A stretch of 64,000 nt of DNA from Pseudomonas sessilinigenes (GTDB lineage Bacteria > Pseudomonadota > Gammaproteobacteria > Pseudomonadales > Pseudomonadaceae). The translations under genes and the position numbers were made by a program. The notes under the pieces are model-generated. The model saw only the letters and a program-made list of their open reading frames with translations. It ran no database searches and had not been told where the DNA came from. This document shows positions 1-7,966 of this stretch, one piece after another (position 1 is the stretch's first letter; every line of letters begins with the position of its first letter). The stretch covers positions 4,526,001 through 4,590,000 of the forward strand of contig NZ_CP027706.1 of assembly GCF_003850565.1 (NCBI RefSeq). The letters are read 5' to 3'.

Positions 1-957
1 TTTCCGGCCTGGACCGCTCGTTTCACCCCCCTGGTGAAGCAGGTGGTGATGGCCTGTTTTGGCGTCCAGGCTCCTACGATCCTGGGGTTGGAGAGCCTGG
101 CACCGTATACCAAGCGGTTTGCCCTGGCGGATGGACCGTTGTACTGGGACCCGGCGCAATGCCAGGACGCAACGGGCGCGCATAACCTGGTGGCCATCGC
201 CTATTGGGCCGATGTGGCCGCTTTCGAGCGTTGGCGGAGCAACAGCGGATTCGATCAGTGGTGGCAGGCGCCGGAGCGGGAGACCGAGGCCATTGGCCGG
301 TTCGTCGAGATCGTGACACCGGGCCAGGAATGGTTCGAGACGCTGTTTTCTTCGCCAGATGGCGTCGAGGGTATTGCCCATCTCGCCAGTGGAATGAGTG
401 GTGTGGTCCGTGAGCACGGCTATTGGGGCAGCGCCCGGGATCGGCTGCCTCGGGCCCAGGTGGACAAGTTGCTCGGGGAGTGTGGCGAAGTGCCGTCAGC
501 GGTCGAGGCCGGCGCTCGGGTTCGGGTGCCAGGACGAGAGAACCTGTGCCTGATCCGCTCCGGCCAGGATTGGTCGGCCACCTCGCAGCAGGAGCGGGAG
601 CTCTACGTGAGCGATATCCAGCCGGTGTTGCGTGCCGGGATGGATTTCCTGAGGGACGAGGGGCGCAGCATCGGCTGTCGCAGCTGCCGTCTGATGCAGG
701 TGCTGGATGCCTGCTCCGGTGCCCCGCTGGAGAAGAGCTTCGGGCTTGTGCATTTCGAGGACCTGGCCCGGCTCGAAACCTGGGCCAGGTCCCATCCGAC
801 ACACCTCGCCATCTTCGGACGCTTCATGCGCTACACCCAGGCGCTCGATTTCCAGATCGCGTTGCGGCTGTACCACGAGGTGGCAGTCATTCCTGCCAGC
901 GCCCAGTGGTTCGAGTACATCAACTGCCATGGCCAGACAGGCCTGCTACGTGGCTGA
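1..957 (+). CDS. oxd: Aldoxime dehydratase (haem), 5' end missing
   Basis: Dehydrates aldoximes to nitriles in the cytoplasm using ferrous haem b; this is the entry step of the aldoxime-nitrile pathway. The frame is open to base 1 and the first residues (FPAWTARF...VVMACFGVQ) already align with the region near residue 30-50 of Pseudomonas OxdA-type enzymes (about 350 aa), so the start lies outside the window. Family signatures are visible: HGYWGSARDR, LIRSGQDW, SHPTHLAIF (holding the proximal haem His) and LYHEV (holding the distal catalytic His), then EYINCH and TGLLR at the C-terminus. An outer-membrane channel gene follows 20 bp downstream, probably in the same operon. Nitrilase or nitrile hydratase genes would be expected further upstream but cannot be seen. 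Confidence 0.93.
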   Translation, partial: FPAWTARFTPLVKQVVMACFGVQAPTILGLESLAPYTKRFALADGPLYWDPAQCQDATGAHNLVAIAYWADVAAFERWRSNSGFDQWWQAPERETEAIGRFVEIVTPGQEWFETLFSSPDGVEGIAHLASGMSGVVREHGYWGSARDRLPRAQVDKLLGECGEVPSAVEAGARVRVPGRENLCLIRSGQDWSATSQQERELYVSDIQPVLRAGMDFLRDEGRSIGCRSCRLMQVLDACSGAPLEKSFGLVHFEDLARLETWARSHPTHLAIFGRFMRYTQALDFQIALRLYHEVAVIPASAQWFEYINCHGQTGLLRG

Positions 958-977
958 ACTTCGGGCGGGAGCGCGCT

Positions 978-1850
978 ATGAAAAAGTCCATTGCGGCGGG
1001 GTTCTGCCTGCCATTCGCCTTCGTTGACGCGACCTGCGCCCTGGAGACCGCGCCAGGCGATTATGAGCCGGTGCCTGCCGGCAAGACGGCCTTGTTGATG
1101 TACTACCAGCATGCCCGGAGCGCGTCGTTCTACCGTTCTGGTCATCGAGTTTCGGACGATTTCCGCCTGCGCTCCGACATGGGCCTGCTGCGCCTGGTGC
1201 AGTCGGTGCCGTTGAGCGACGGGCTCTATTGGGAGCCCCAGGCGATCCTGCCTTTCGGCCACTTGCGTACAGGGGGCGATGCCCGGGTACTGGGGAATGA
1301 GTCGGGGGTGGGGGACTTGAACCTGGGGTCGGTGGTCAAGATCCGCCTGCCCACCCGCCATGGCGACATGCTGGGCCTGGGGGTGTTTGTCCAGGCGCCC
1401 ACCGGGAGCTACGACCGGGACGATGCCCTGAACCTGGGGGAAAATCGCTGGCGCCTGGTGCTGCAAGGCGCCTACGTGCATCACTTCGATGAGCGCTGGT
1501 CGCTGGATACGGTGGCCGATGTCAGCGGGTTCAGCCGCAATGATGACTTCGGTCCGAACGGCTCGACGCAGAGGCAGAAGGCCCGTTACGAATACCAGAC
1601 TTTCCTGCGCTACCAGTGGGCACCGGCCACCAGCCTGGGCATAGGCGGCGGATATGTCACGGGGGCGCGTAGCTCGGTGGCCGGTGATGACCAGGGCGAT
1701 GAGCTCAGGACCTCCTATGCACGCCTGACCCTGACTCACTTTCTGGTGCCTGACGTGCAGGTCCAGGTGCAATTGGGTCGCGACATGGCGGTGGAGCAAG
1801 GCTTCAAGGAACGCGGGCGGCTGAATCTGCGGTTGGTGAAGCTGTTCTGA
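978..1850 (+). CDS. SphA / phenol MetA-type outer-membrane transporter
   Basis: Predicted 290-aa outer-membrane beta-barrel of the phenol_MetA_deg family, whose members accompany catabolic operons and are thought to pass hydrophobic or aromatic substrates. The frame extends upstream, but the ATG at 978 gives a standard signal peptide (MKKSIAAGFCLPFAFVDATCA) and has a GGGAG sequence upstream, so it is the better start. The mature part opens with APGDYEPVPAGKTALLMYYQ, typical of this family, and then alternates short amphipathic strands up to a final LRLVKLF strand ending in Phe, the usual barrel C-terminus. The 20-bp spacing after the aldoxime dehydratase suggests co-transcription and a role in uptake of aldoximes, nitriles or related aromatics. 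The substrate is inferred from context only. Confidence 0.8.
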   Translation: MKKSIAAGFCLPFAFVDATCALETAPGDYEPVPAGKTALLMYYQHARSASFYRSGHRVSDDFRLRSDMGLLRLVQSVPLSDGLYWEPQAILPFGHLRTGGDARVLGNESGVGDLNLGSVVKIRLPTRHGDMLGLGVFVQAPTGSYDRDDALNLGENRWRLVLQGAYVHHFDERWSLDTVADVSGFSRNDDFGPNGSTQRQKARYEYQTFLRYQWAPATSLGIGGGYVTGARSSVAGDDQGDELRTSYARLTLTHFLVPDVQVQVQLGRDMAVEQGFKERGRLNLRLVKLF

Positions 1851-2064
1851 TGCCGGGTGTCGCTTTGTCTGAAACCAGAAGAGTTATTGACTGTTCGTCT
1901 TGTTTTCGGTGAAGAAGCGAAGGGGAAAATCGATACCGCTCGGTTCACCCCACGGGTTCCGACCTCAATGGGCCTGTCTTCGATAGTACCTGCCAGACGC
2001 TGGGGAGTAATCATGTACCTGTCGCCTTCGCGAGTCCTGAACAGGTTGCGCGTGTCTGGTGGCA

Positions 2065-2310
2065 ATGGTTGCGATGTCGGCCTGCTTCTTCGCCAACCAG
2101 GCTTCTGCCGCCCTGGACCTTGATCCCTTGAGCAATGGCTAGAGCGGTTGTTCCTATATCGACAGCGGCAATGGCATCCGTACTGTAACTGTCACTATCG
2201 ACCGGAAAGCGGCCAGGGGGCACGACCTTTGATGTCTCCACCGCCCAGACCGCCAAGGGCGGTATCTACAGCAACACCCTGACTTTCACCATCATCGCCA
2301 AGCCCCAGAG
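2065..2310 (+). pseudogene. Decayed exported-protein gene (in-frame stop plus frameshift)
   Basis: From the ATG at 2065 (or 2074) the frame reads as the end of a signal peptide (MSACFFANQASAALDLDP), meets a TAG at 2140-2142, then continues in the same frame as a beta-rich stretch (GCSYIDSGNGIRTVTVTID). Around 2220 the reading shifts by +1 into TTFDVSTAQTAKGGIYSNTL and TFTIIAKP before the neighbouring gene begins on the other strand. The two lesions and the coding-like residue patterns on each side indicate a dead gene for a small secreted or fimbrial-like protein. I do not recognise the family. The 214 bp before it (1851-2064) show no convincing gene. Confidence 0.5.
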
Positions 2311-2317
2311 CGGCCAT

Positions 2318-3394
2318 CTACTGGGCCGGCAACAGGAAGCGTGCGAGCACCGGCAGGTGGTCGGAGATGCGCAGGGTGTCGTCCTGGCGGACCCGGGACT
2401 CGACCCGCTTCAGGCGCGGGCTGTGGAACAGGTAGTCGACGGTACGATCCGGGCCGTCGAGAGTGGGATCGTTGGGGTAGTGGGTCAACCAGTGCGCGCG
2501 ATCGATGCCACTGGCCTGGGGATTGCTGGGAATCATCGGGTATTTGTCCCACAGCAGGTGTAGCGGGCTGTCGGCGCTGTAGGGCGCGCGCTGGTTTTCA
2601 TCCAGGCGCCGGTATTGGCCCAGGGGGAGCAGGTTGAAGTCGCCACCGATCAGCCACGGCGTGCCGCGGCCCTCCAGCTTGTCCAGTACCTTGGCAATGG
2701 CCGCGACCTGCCTTGGCTGGGTGTCGCCAGGGTGTTCGGCACGCTCCAGGTGCGTATTGAGCACGGCCATTTGCCCGCCGTCGCTCAGGGGGAGGTAGCT
2801 CAGCAGCATGGCATCCCTGGGTTGGAACTGGCGGCTGATGAAGTTGCTGGCCGGTAGCGGCAATTGCAGGCGCTCGGCGTGTTCGATCTGGTAGCGGCTG
2901 AGCGTTGCCAGCTTTCGGCCGACGCTGCCGAAGATGTGCGGGGAGGGGACGAAGTCGGCCTTCCAGTCATAGGCCTGGGTGCTGCAGGGATAGAGGTCGG
3001 CGAGACGCTCCTGCAGGAGCTTGAGCTGGTCCTGGTAGGCACTGGCCTTGGCGTTGTCATCCACTTCCTGGAGCAGGACCAGGTCCGGTTGTTCGTCGCG
3101 AATGATCCGGGCGACTTCATCCAGGCTGAAGGCCATGTCTTCCTGGGTCGGGCGCTCATCCTCGCCGTGGGCCTGGTCGTTCCAGAACACGTAGCGCTTG
3201 CCCGCCAGGTATTGCAGGTTCCAGGTCATCACCTTCAGCGCCTGCCCCGGTACCAGCGGCGCAGCCTTGGCGCTGCAGGATACCGCCAGGGTCTCCTTGG
3301 CCTCGGGACGCCAGGTCAGGCTGTAGATCAGGCTGGCCAGCACCAGGCTGATCAGCAGCAGGCTCAACAGGGTGATGCGCAATAGACGGGTCAT
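2318..3394 (-). CDS. Endonuclease/exonuclease/phosphatase family protein, membrane-anchored
   Basis: Encodes 358 aa with an N-terminal hydrophobic segment (about residues 5-27) and an EEP-fold domain. The catalytic landmarks are in order: MTWNLQYL (Asn), LLQEVDD (metal-binding Glu), an internal NTHLERAEH, GGDFNLLP (Asp and Asn) and SDHLPVLARF (Asp-His pair). Such proteins cleave phosphodiesters in DNA, phosphoinositides or related substrates; the real substrate is unknown. The anchor followed by the soluble domain suggests a periplasmic orientation. It lies 88 bp upstream of the YciC-family gene's stop codon on the same strand, so the two may share a transcript. Confidence 0.85.
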   Translation of the reverse strand: MTRLLRITLLSLLLISLVLASLIYSLTWRPEAKETLAVSCSAKAAPLVPGQALKVMTWNLQYLAGKRYVFWNDQAHGEDERPTQEDMAFSLDEVARIIRDEQPDLVLLQEVDDNAKASAYQDQLKLLQERLADLYPCSTQAYDWKADFVPSPHIFGSVGRKLATLSRYQIEHAERLQLPLPASNFISRQFQPRDAMLLSYLPLSDGGQMAVLNTHLERAEHPGDTQPRQVAAIAKVLDKLEGRGTPWLIGGDFNLLPLGQYRRLDENQRAPYSADSPLHLLWDKYPMIPSNPQASGIDRAHWLTHYPNDPTLDGPDRTVDYLFHSPRLKRVESRVRQDDTLRISDHLPVLARFLLPAQ

Positions 3395-3482
3395 CGGCTC
3401 GGCTTATGGCGTTGCAGGATGGGGTCCGAGCATAACCGAGTGCGCAGCCGTCCCCCAAGGGGTAGAGCGGCGCGCCGGGGCT

Positions 3483-4142
3483 TCAGTGTTTGTCCGGTTG
3501 CTGGCTGATCAGCATGAACAGGCGAAACAGCACCACGCTTGTGAATAGCTGGAGGAAGCTGTAGGCGCTGTCGAGCGTCAGCGATAGCAGCGGCGTCGGG
3601 TCTGGATAGGCGGCCTCGCTCATGCCCTTGAGCAGCCAGAGCGGGGTCATCACGCACAGGATGCACGCCAGGATGCGCAGGAAATGCCCGCGGCTCAGGC
3701 GAAAGCTTTCGGTGATGGCATTCAGCGGCGATGCCCCCTTGAGTACCAGCAGGTACTCGGCGAAGGCCAGGACCACCATCAGCCACAGGCCCGGCAGGAA
3801 ATACAGCGACAGCCCCAGCAGGATCAGCAGGGTGCTGACCGCCGTCAGCAGGGCGAAGCGTGGCCACAGGCTCAGGCTCATGGCTAGCAGGTCACGGGTA
3901 CGTGGCGATTCGCCACGGGTACGGGCATCGAGGAGCAGGATCAGCGCGCCGGTGTACAGCGGATACACCAGCAGGCCGACGATCACGCTGTATCCGGGAA
4001 AGGCATTCGGGCCCAGGATCTGTCCCACGCCTTGCTGCAACAAGGCCTCGAATATCACCAGGGGCAGGCACAACTGGGCAATGCGCCCCAGGTTGCGTCG
4101 AAAGAAATACAGGGAGTCACGCAGGACATCTAACGGATTCAT
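3483..4142 (-). CDS. YciC-family inner-membrane protein
   Basis: 219-aa polytopic protein that starts MNPLDVLRDSLYFFRRN, a hallmark N-terminus of the YciC/UPF0259 family in Pseudomonas. About five or six hydrophobic segments follow, including LCLPLVIFEALL, YSVIVGLLVYPLYTGALILL and LLTAVSTLLILLGLSLYFLP. The frame can be extended 11 residues upstream, but the Met at 4142 matches the family start. Function is unknown; a role in envelope homeostasis is only a guess from localisation. It is divergent from the DUF2076 gene across about 180 bp that must hold both promoters. Confidence 0.8.
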   Translation of the reverse strand: MNPLDVLRDSLYFFRRNLGRIAQLCLPLVIFEALLQQGVGQILGPNAFPGYSVIVGLLVYPLYTGALILLLDARTRGESPRTRDLLAMSLSLWPRFALLTAVSTLLILLGLSLYFLPGLWLMVVLAFAEYLLVLKGASPLNAITESFRLSRGHFLRILACILCVMTPLWLLKGMSEAAYPDPTPLLSLTLDSAYSFLQLFTSVVLFRLFMLISQQPDKH

Positions 4143-4320
4143 CGATGGGGTCGCAGTGGCGAAGCGGTTGGACACTTTAACCGATCACGCCCCCTGCGGA
4201 GCAAACGTAAACCTTGCGTAAAGACCATTGAAAGTCTGCGCGCCAGCCCCATAACTGGTGCGTAACGCCGTCTCATCCGGCGGTAGAGCGGATTTTTACC
4301 GGCAATCTAAAGAGGTCGCC

Positions 4321-5103
4321 ATGAATAACGAAGAGCAAACCCTGATCGATGGACTGTTTTCACGGTTGCAGCAAGCCGAAACGGATTCAGCCCCGCGTGA
4401 TGCCCAGGCCGAGGCGCGGATCAAGGAGCATCTGACCCGCCAGCCTGCGGCCGGGTATTTCATGACCCAGGCGATCCTGGTGCAGGAGGCTGCCCTCAAG
4501 AGCCTCGATGAACAGAACAAGCAATTGACCCAGCAGGTACAGCAACTGCAGGCCGACTTGCAGCAGGCCAAGTCCCAGGCAGCCCCGGCCCCCGCATCCA
4601 GCGGTGGCTTCCTGTCGAGTATCTTCGGGGGCTCCCGCGAGTCGCAGCCGGCCCCGGCGCCGGCCGCGAACCCGGCACCCGCCTCCGGTGGCGGCTGGCG
4701 CGAGCCGCCACGGCCAGGCTTTGGTGCACCCCAGCAGAACTTCGGTGCACCCCAGCAAGGGTTCGGCGCTGCGCCCCAGCAGAACTATGCCCCGCAACAG
4801 GCGCCAGCAGCGGGCAGCAGTTTCCTCGGGGGGGCGCTGAAAACCGCAGCGGGCGTCGCCGGCGGCGTGATGCTGGCCCAAGGTATCAGCAGCCTGTTCC
4901 ACAGCAACCAGCAGCCTCAGGAAGTCGTCGAGGTCATCAAGGAAGAGCCGGCACCGGCCAGTGACAACAGCGGCTGGGGCAACGATGAGCAGCGTTATGC
5001 CAACAACGACTCCTGGGGTGGCAACGACCAGGGCGGCTTCAGCGACGCGGGCTACGACAACGACGACAGCTCGTTCTTCTCCGACGACGATTCCTTCGTC
5101 TAA
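4321..5103 (+). CDS. DUF2076 domain-containing protein
   Basis: 260-aa soluble protein. The N-terminal half (MNNEEQTLIDGLFSRLQQAE...) is helical and ends in a Gln-rich coiled coil (LTQQVQQLQADLQQAKSQ), as in the DUF2076 family. A low-complexity Ala/Pro/Gly/Gln linker follows, with near repeats of FGAPQQ, and then a glycine-rich hydrophobic stretch (LKTAAGVAGGVMLAQGISSLF) that could insert in or pack on a membrane. The tail is strongly acidic (DNDDSSFFSDDDSFV). The ATG at 4321 is preceded by AAAGAGG; an upstream in-frame start at 4258 would add a non-conserved, Arg-rich leader and is rejected. Function unknown. Confidence 0.8.
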   Translation: MNNEEQTLIDGLFSRLQQAETDSAPRDAQAEARIKEHLTRQPAAGYFMTQAILVQEAALKSLDEQNKQLTQQVQQLQADLQQAKSQAAPAPASSGGFLSSIFGGSRESQPAPAPAANPAPASGGGWREPPRPGFGAPQQNFGAPQQGFGAAPQQNYAPQQAPAAGSSFLGGALKTAAGVAGGVMLAQGISSLFHSNQQPQEVVEVIKEEPAPASDNSGWGNDEQRYANNDSWGGNDQGGFSDAGYDNDDSSFFSDDDSFV

Positions 5104-5240
5104 TCCATCATCGACCTGGGGCGCAGACCCGCCCCGGGCCGATAATTCGCGGAACAATCCCTGGCGCTGGCATACTGGGCCACTTTTGCGGCCCTGAGTG
5201 CCGATCGAGCTCCCACGCTGCTGTGCCATGAGGATTAGCG

Positions 5241-5720
5241 GTGAAAAAAATCGCTGTGTTCGCCGATGTCCAGAATCTCTACTACACCGTGCGCCAGGCT
5301 TATGGTTGCCACTTCAACTACGCCGCCCTGTGGGCGGATGTCAGCAAGCAGGGGCAGATCGTCCAGGCCTATGCCTATGCCATCGATCGTGGTGACAGCA
5401 AGCAGCAGCAGTTCCAGCAGATCCTGCGCAACCTGGGCTTCACGGTAAAACTCAAACCCTATATCCAGCGCAGCGACGGCTCGGCCAAAGGCGATTGGGA
5501 CGTGGGCATCACCATCGACATCATGGACGCCGCTGCGCAGGTGGATGAAGTGGTGCTGGCTTCCGGTGATGGCGATTTCGACCTGTTGCTCGAGCGCATC
5601 ATCCACAAGCACGGTGTCAGTGCGGTGGCCTATGGGGTGCCTGGATTGACGGCCAACTCGCTGATTCGTGCCGCCACTCGCTATGTGCCGATCGAAGGCA
5701 CCTTGCTGCTCAAAAGCTGA
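5241..5720 (+). CDS. NYN domain (LabA/DUF88-like) protein
   Basis: 159-aa single-domain protein of the NYN/PIN-like nuclease superfamily, predicted to cleave RNA with a bound divalent metal. Acidic metal-site motifs are visible: VFADVQNLYY near the N-terminus, GDWDVGITIDIMDA around residue 90 and LASGDGDFDLLL around residue 110. The start is GTG at 5241 with a GAGG sequence 8-9 bases upstream. The DnaQ-like exonuclease gene begins 28 bp after its stop, so the pair is probably one transcript of two nucleases. The RNA target is unknown. Confidence 0.87.
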   Translation: MKKIAVFADVQNLYYTVRQAYGCHFNYAALWADVSKQGQIVQAYAYAIDRGDSKQQQFQQILRNLGFTVKLKPYIQRSDGSAKGDWDVGITIDIMDAAAQVDEVVLASGDGDFDLLLERIIHKHGVSAVAYGVPGLTANSLIRAATRYVPIEGTLLLKS

Positions 5721-5748
5721 AAACAGATTCATACGGAGCAAAACAGGT

Positions 5749-6354
5749 TTGGAACGCATTGCCGTCATCGACTTTGAAACCACCGGGATTTCCCCGAGCA
5801 GCAGTTGTCGGGCCACGGAGATCGCCGTGGTGATCCTCGAGCAGGGACGCATCGTCGAGCGTTACCAGAGCCTGATGAACGCGGGCGTGCGGGTACCGGC
5901 CTTCATCGAGCAACTGACGGGCATCAGCAATGCCATGCTGCGTAGCGCACCACCGGCCGAGCAGGTGATGAACGAGGTCAACGAGTTCGTTGGCACTACA
6001 CCGCTGGTGGCGCACAACGCGGCTTTCGACCAGAAGTTCTGGGATTTCGAATTGGGGCGGATCCGGCGCACCCGGTTGCAGAACTTCGCCTGCTCCCTGC
6101 TGTTGGCCCGGCGCCTGATGCCCGCTGCGCCGAACCACAAGCTCGGCACCCTGACCACCTATGCCGGCCTGCCGCATACCGGCCAGGCTCACCGAGCCAT
6201 GGCCGACGCCGAGATGGCGGCCAACCTGCTGGTGCACTTGGCGGGCGAACTGCGCGATACCCACGGCCTGCACCGGCTGTCCCACGATTTTTTGTGCAAG
6301 TTGCAGAAGGTTCCCGCGGCCAAGGTGCCCGAGCACTTGCGGCGCCATCGCTGA
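5749..6354 (+). CDS. 3'-5' exonuclease, DnaQ/DEDDh family
   Basis: 201-aa exonuclease resembling the proofreading epsilon subunit and the exonuclease domain of PolC. Exo I is VIDFETTG (Asp-Glu), Exo II is VAHNAAFDQKFWD, and Exo III epsilon is AHRAMADAEM with the catalytic His and Asp, so all DEDDh residues are present. The best start is TTG at 5749, preceded by ACGGAG. The open frame runs further upstream into the preceding gene but encodes nothing conserved there. It removes nucleotides from DNA or RNA 3' ends; whether it works with a polymerase is unknown. Confidence 0.88.
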   Translation: MERIAVIDFETTGISPSSSCRATEIAVVILEQGRIVERYQSLMNAGVRVPAFIEQLTGISNAMLRSAPPAEQVMNEVNEFVGTTPLVAHNAAFDQKFWDFELGRIRRTRLQNFACSLLLARRLMPAAPNHKLGTLTTYAGLPHTGQAHRAMADAEMAANLLVHLAGELRDTHGLHRLSHDFLCKLQKVPAAKVPEHLRRHR

Positions 6355-6433
6355 CACGCCGCGGGCGCCATCGGACAGGGCCTGGGGAGTCTTCAAGCAA
6401 GGCCCCGTGGGTTTTCACGCAGATGTTGGTGGA

Positions 6434-6895
6434 TCAGATGGACGGTTTACCGTTGCTGTCCAGGTGCCCCAGGGGCAGGCGTCGTTCGATGGCACTGGAG
6501 AGCACGATGGAGGTCTTGCTGAAGCCGAACTGGGCGACGCGGTTGATCAACTCTTCCAGCTCCTGCATCGAGCCCACGGCCGCCTGCATGATCACGCAGG
6601 GATCCCCCGTGACCCGATGGCATTCGGTGAGTTGTGGGATCTTGATCAGTTCTTCATAGCTTTTCTGGTTGCCGTGCTGGGCCAGGCGCAGCTCGATGAC
6701 GCACTGGATCGGCAACCCCAGCTTGTTCATGTCGACCTTGGCCTGGTAGCCGGTGATCACGCCGCTGGCTTCAAGCTTGGCGACTCGCTCGGCCACGGCA
6801 GGTGCCGAGAGGTTGACCTTGCGCGCGAGCTCGGCATAACTCGCCCGGCCGTTTTCCAGCAGCTGGGCCAGGAGCATGCGGTCATACTTGTCCAT
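6434..6895 (-). CDS. Lrp/AsnC-family transcriptional regulator
   Basis: 153-aa regulator with an N-terminal winged helix-turn-helix (MDKYDRMLLAQLLENGRASY then SAPAVAERVAKLEASGVI) and a C-terminal RAM ligand-binding domain (CHRVTGDPCVIMQAAV...). The Met at 6895 matches the family; the frame continues upstream without conserved sequence. It is divergent from a DMT-family exporter gene with about 160 bp between starts, the usual arrangement for Lrp-type proteins that sense amino acids and control a neighbouring exporter. The ligand is unknown. Confidence 0.9.
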   Translation of the reverse strand: MDKYDRMLLAQLLENGRASYAELARKVNLSAPAVAERVAKLEASGVITGYQAKVDMNKLGLPIQCVIELRLAQHGNQKSYEELIKIPQLTECHRVTGDPCVIMQAAVGSMQELEELINRVAQFGFSKTSIVLSSAIERRLPLGHLDSNGKPSI

Positions 6896-7057
6896 GGAAG
6901 GCTCCAAAACAACCTGGCTTTCGAAAGCAAGGTATATAGGTAAAAACTCCACTTTATTGAAAGTGTACTGCTCTTAAAAACAGGTTTTGTAACTTAAGCT
7001 TACCCCGTTCGACTTTCTACAATGGGCCTTCCCTGCCTGCCTCCTGAGTCGTACCCC

Positions 7058-7966
7058 ATGCCTGGCCAAAGCCGCTTTCCTTTGCCGTTGATCGCCGCAT
7101 TCTTTGCCCTCTACGTGATCTGGGGGTCGACCTACCTGGTGATCCGTATCGGTGTCGAATACTGGCCACCCTTGATGCTTGCCGGTATCCGCTTCGTGCT
7201 CGCCGGCAGCCTGATGTATGCCTTCCTGCGCTGGCGTGGGGTCCCGGCGCCCACCTGGGCACAATGGAAGGCCGCCGGGATCATCGGCATCCTGCTGCTG
7301 AGTTTCGGCAACGGTGCGGTGACGGTCGCCGAGCACCTGGGCGTGGCTTCCGGAGTCGCGGCCCTGGCGGTGGCCACGGTGCCGTTGTTCACCTTGCTCT
7401 GCGGTTACTTCTGGGGCACCCGCAACACCCGCCTGGAGTGGGCCGGCATCATCCTCGGGATGATCGGCATCGGCATGCTCAACCTGGGGTCCAACCTGCA
7501 ATCGAGTCCCTTGGGCGCGGCCCTGCTGTTGTTCGCCGCAGCGGCCTGGGCCTTCGGTTCGGTCTGGAGCAAGCACTTGCCTCTGCCCCAGGGCGCCATG
7601 GCCAGCGCCGCGGAAATGCTCGTCGGTGGTGTGGTGCTGCTGCTGGGCAGCCTGCTGCGCGGCGAGCGCCTGGAAGCCATGCCGGCCCTGGAGGGCTGGC
7701 TGGCGCTGGCCTACCTGGCAGGCTTTGGTTCGATCATCGCCTTCAATGCCTATATGTACCTGCTCAAGCACGTACGCCCGGCGGCGGCCACCAGCTATGC
7801 CTACGTCAACCCCGCGGTGGCGGTGTTGCTGGGTATCGTCTTCGTCGGCGAGAGCATCGGCTTGGAAGAGGCGCTGGCGATGCTGGTGATCATCAGCGCC
7901 GTGGTGTTGATCGGCCTGCCGCAATGGCGCAAGCCTAAGGCTGTAGTCCAGAAAGAGGCTGCCTGA
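7058..7966 (+). CDS. EamA/DMT-superfamily permease (YedA/PecM-like)
   Basis: 302-aa inner-membrane protein with about ten hydrophobic helices and two EamA repeats. The first opens FPLPLIAAFFALYVIWGSTY, the signature of YedA-like exporters; the second lies around residues 145-290 (AALLLFAAAAWAFGSVWSK...). The start is placed at the ATG at 7058 because the upstream in-frame ATG at 7022 adds a hydrophilic leader and lacks a ribosome-binding site. Members export amino acids, related metabolites or dyes. The divergent Lrp gene points to an amino acid or derivative. The stop codon abuts the stop codon of the convergent hydrolase gene. Confidence 0.88.
   Translation: MPGQSRFPLPLIAAFFALYVIWGSTYLVIRIGVEYWPPLMLAGIRFVLAGSLMYAFLRWRGVPAPTWAQWKAAGIIGILLLSFGNGAVTVAEHLGVASGVAALAVATVPLFTLLCGYFWGTRNTRLEWAGIILGMIGIGMLNLGSNLQSSPLGAALLLFAAAAWAFGSVWSKHLPLPQGAMASAAEMLVGGVVLLLGSLLRGERLEAMPALEGWLALAYLAGFGSIIAFNAYMYLLKHVRPAAATSYAYVNPAVAVLLGIVFVGESIGLEEALAMLVIISAVVLIGLPQWRKPKAVVQKEAA

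Noticed and set aside
423..977. Upstream extension of the outer-membrane channel frame
   Set aside because: It overlaps the aldoxime dehydratase gene in another frame; the signal peptide at 978 fixes the true start.
1851..2064. Open frame 1857-2123 on the plus strand
   Set aside because: No ribosome-binding site, no motif; the coding-like part of this region is in another frame and is already broken.
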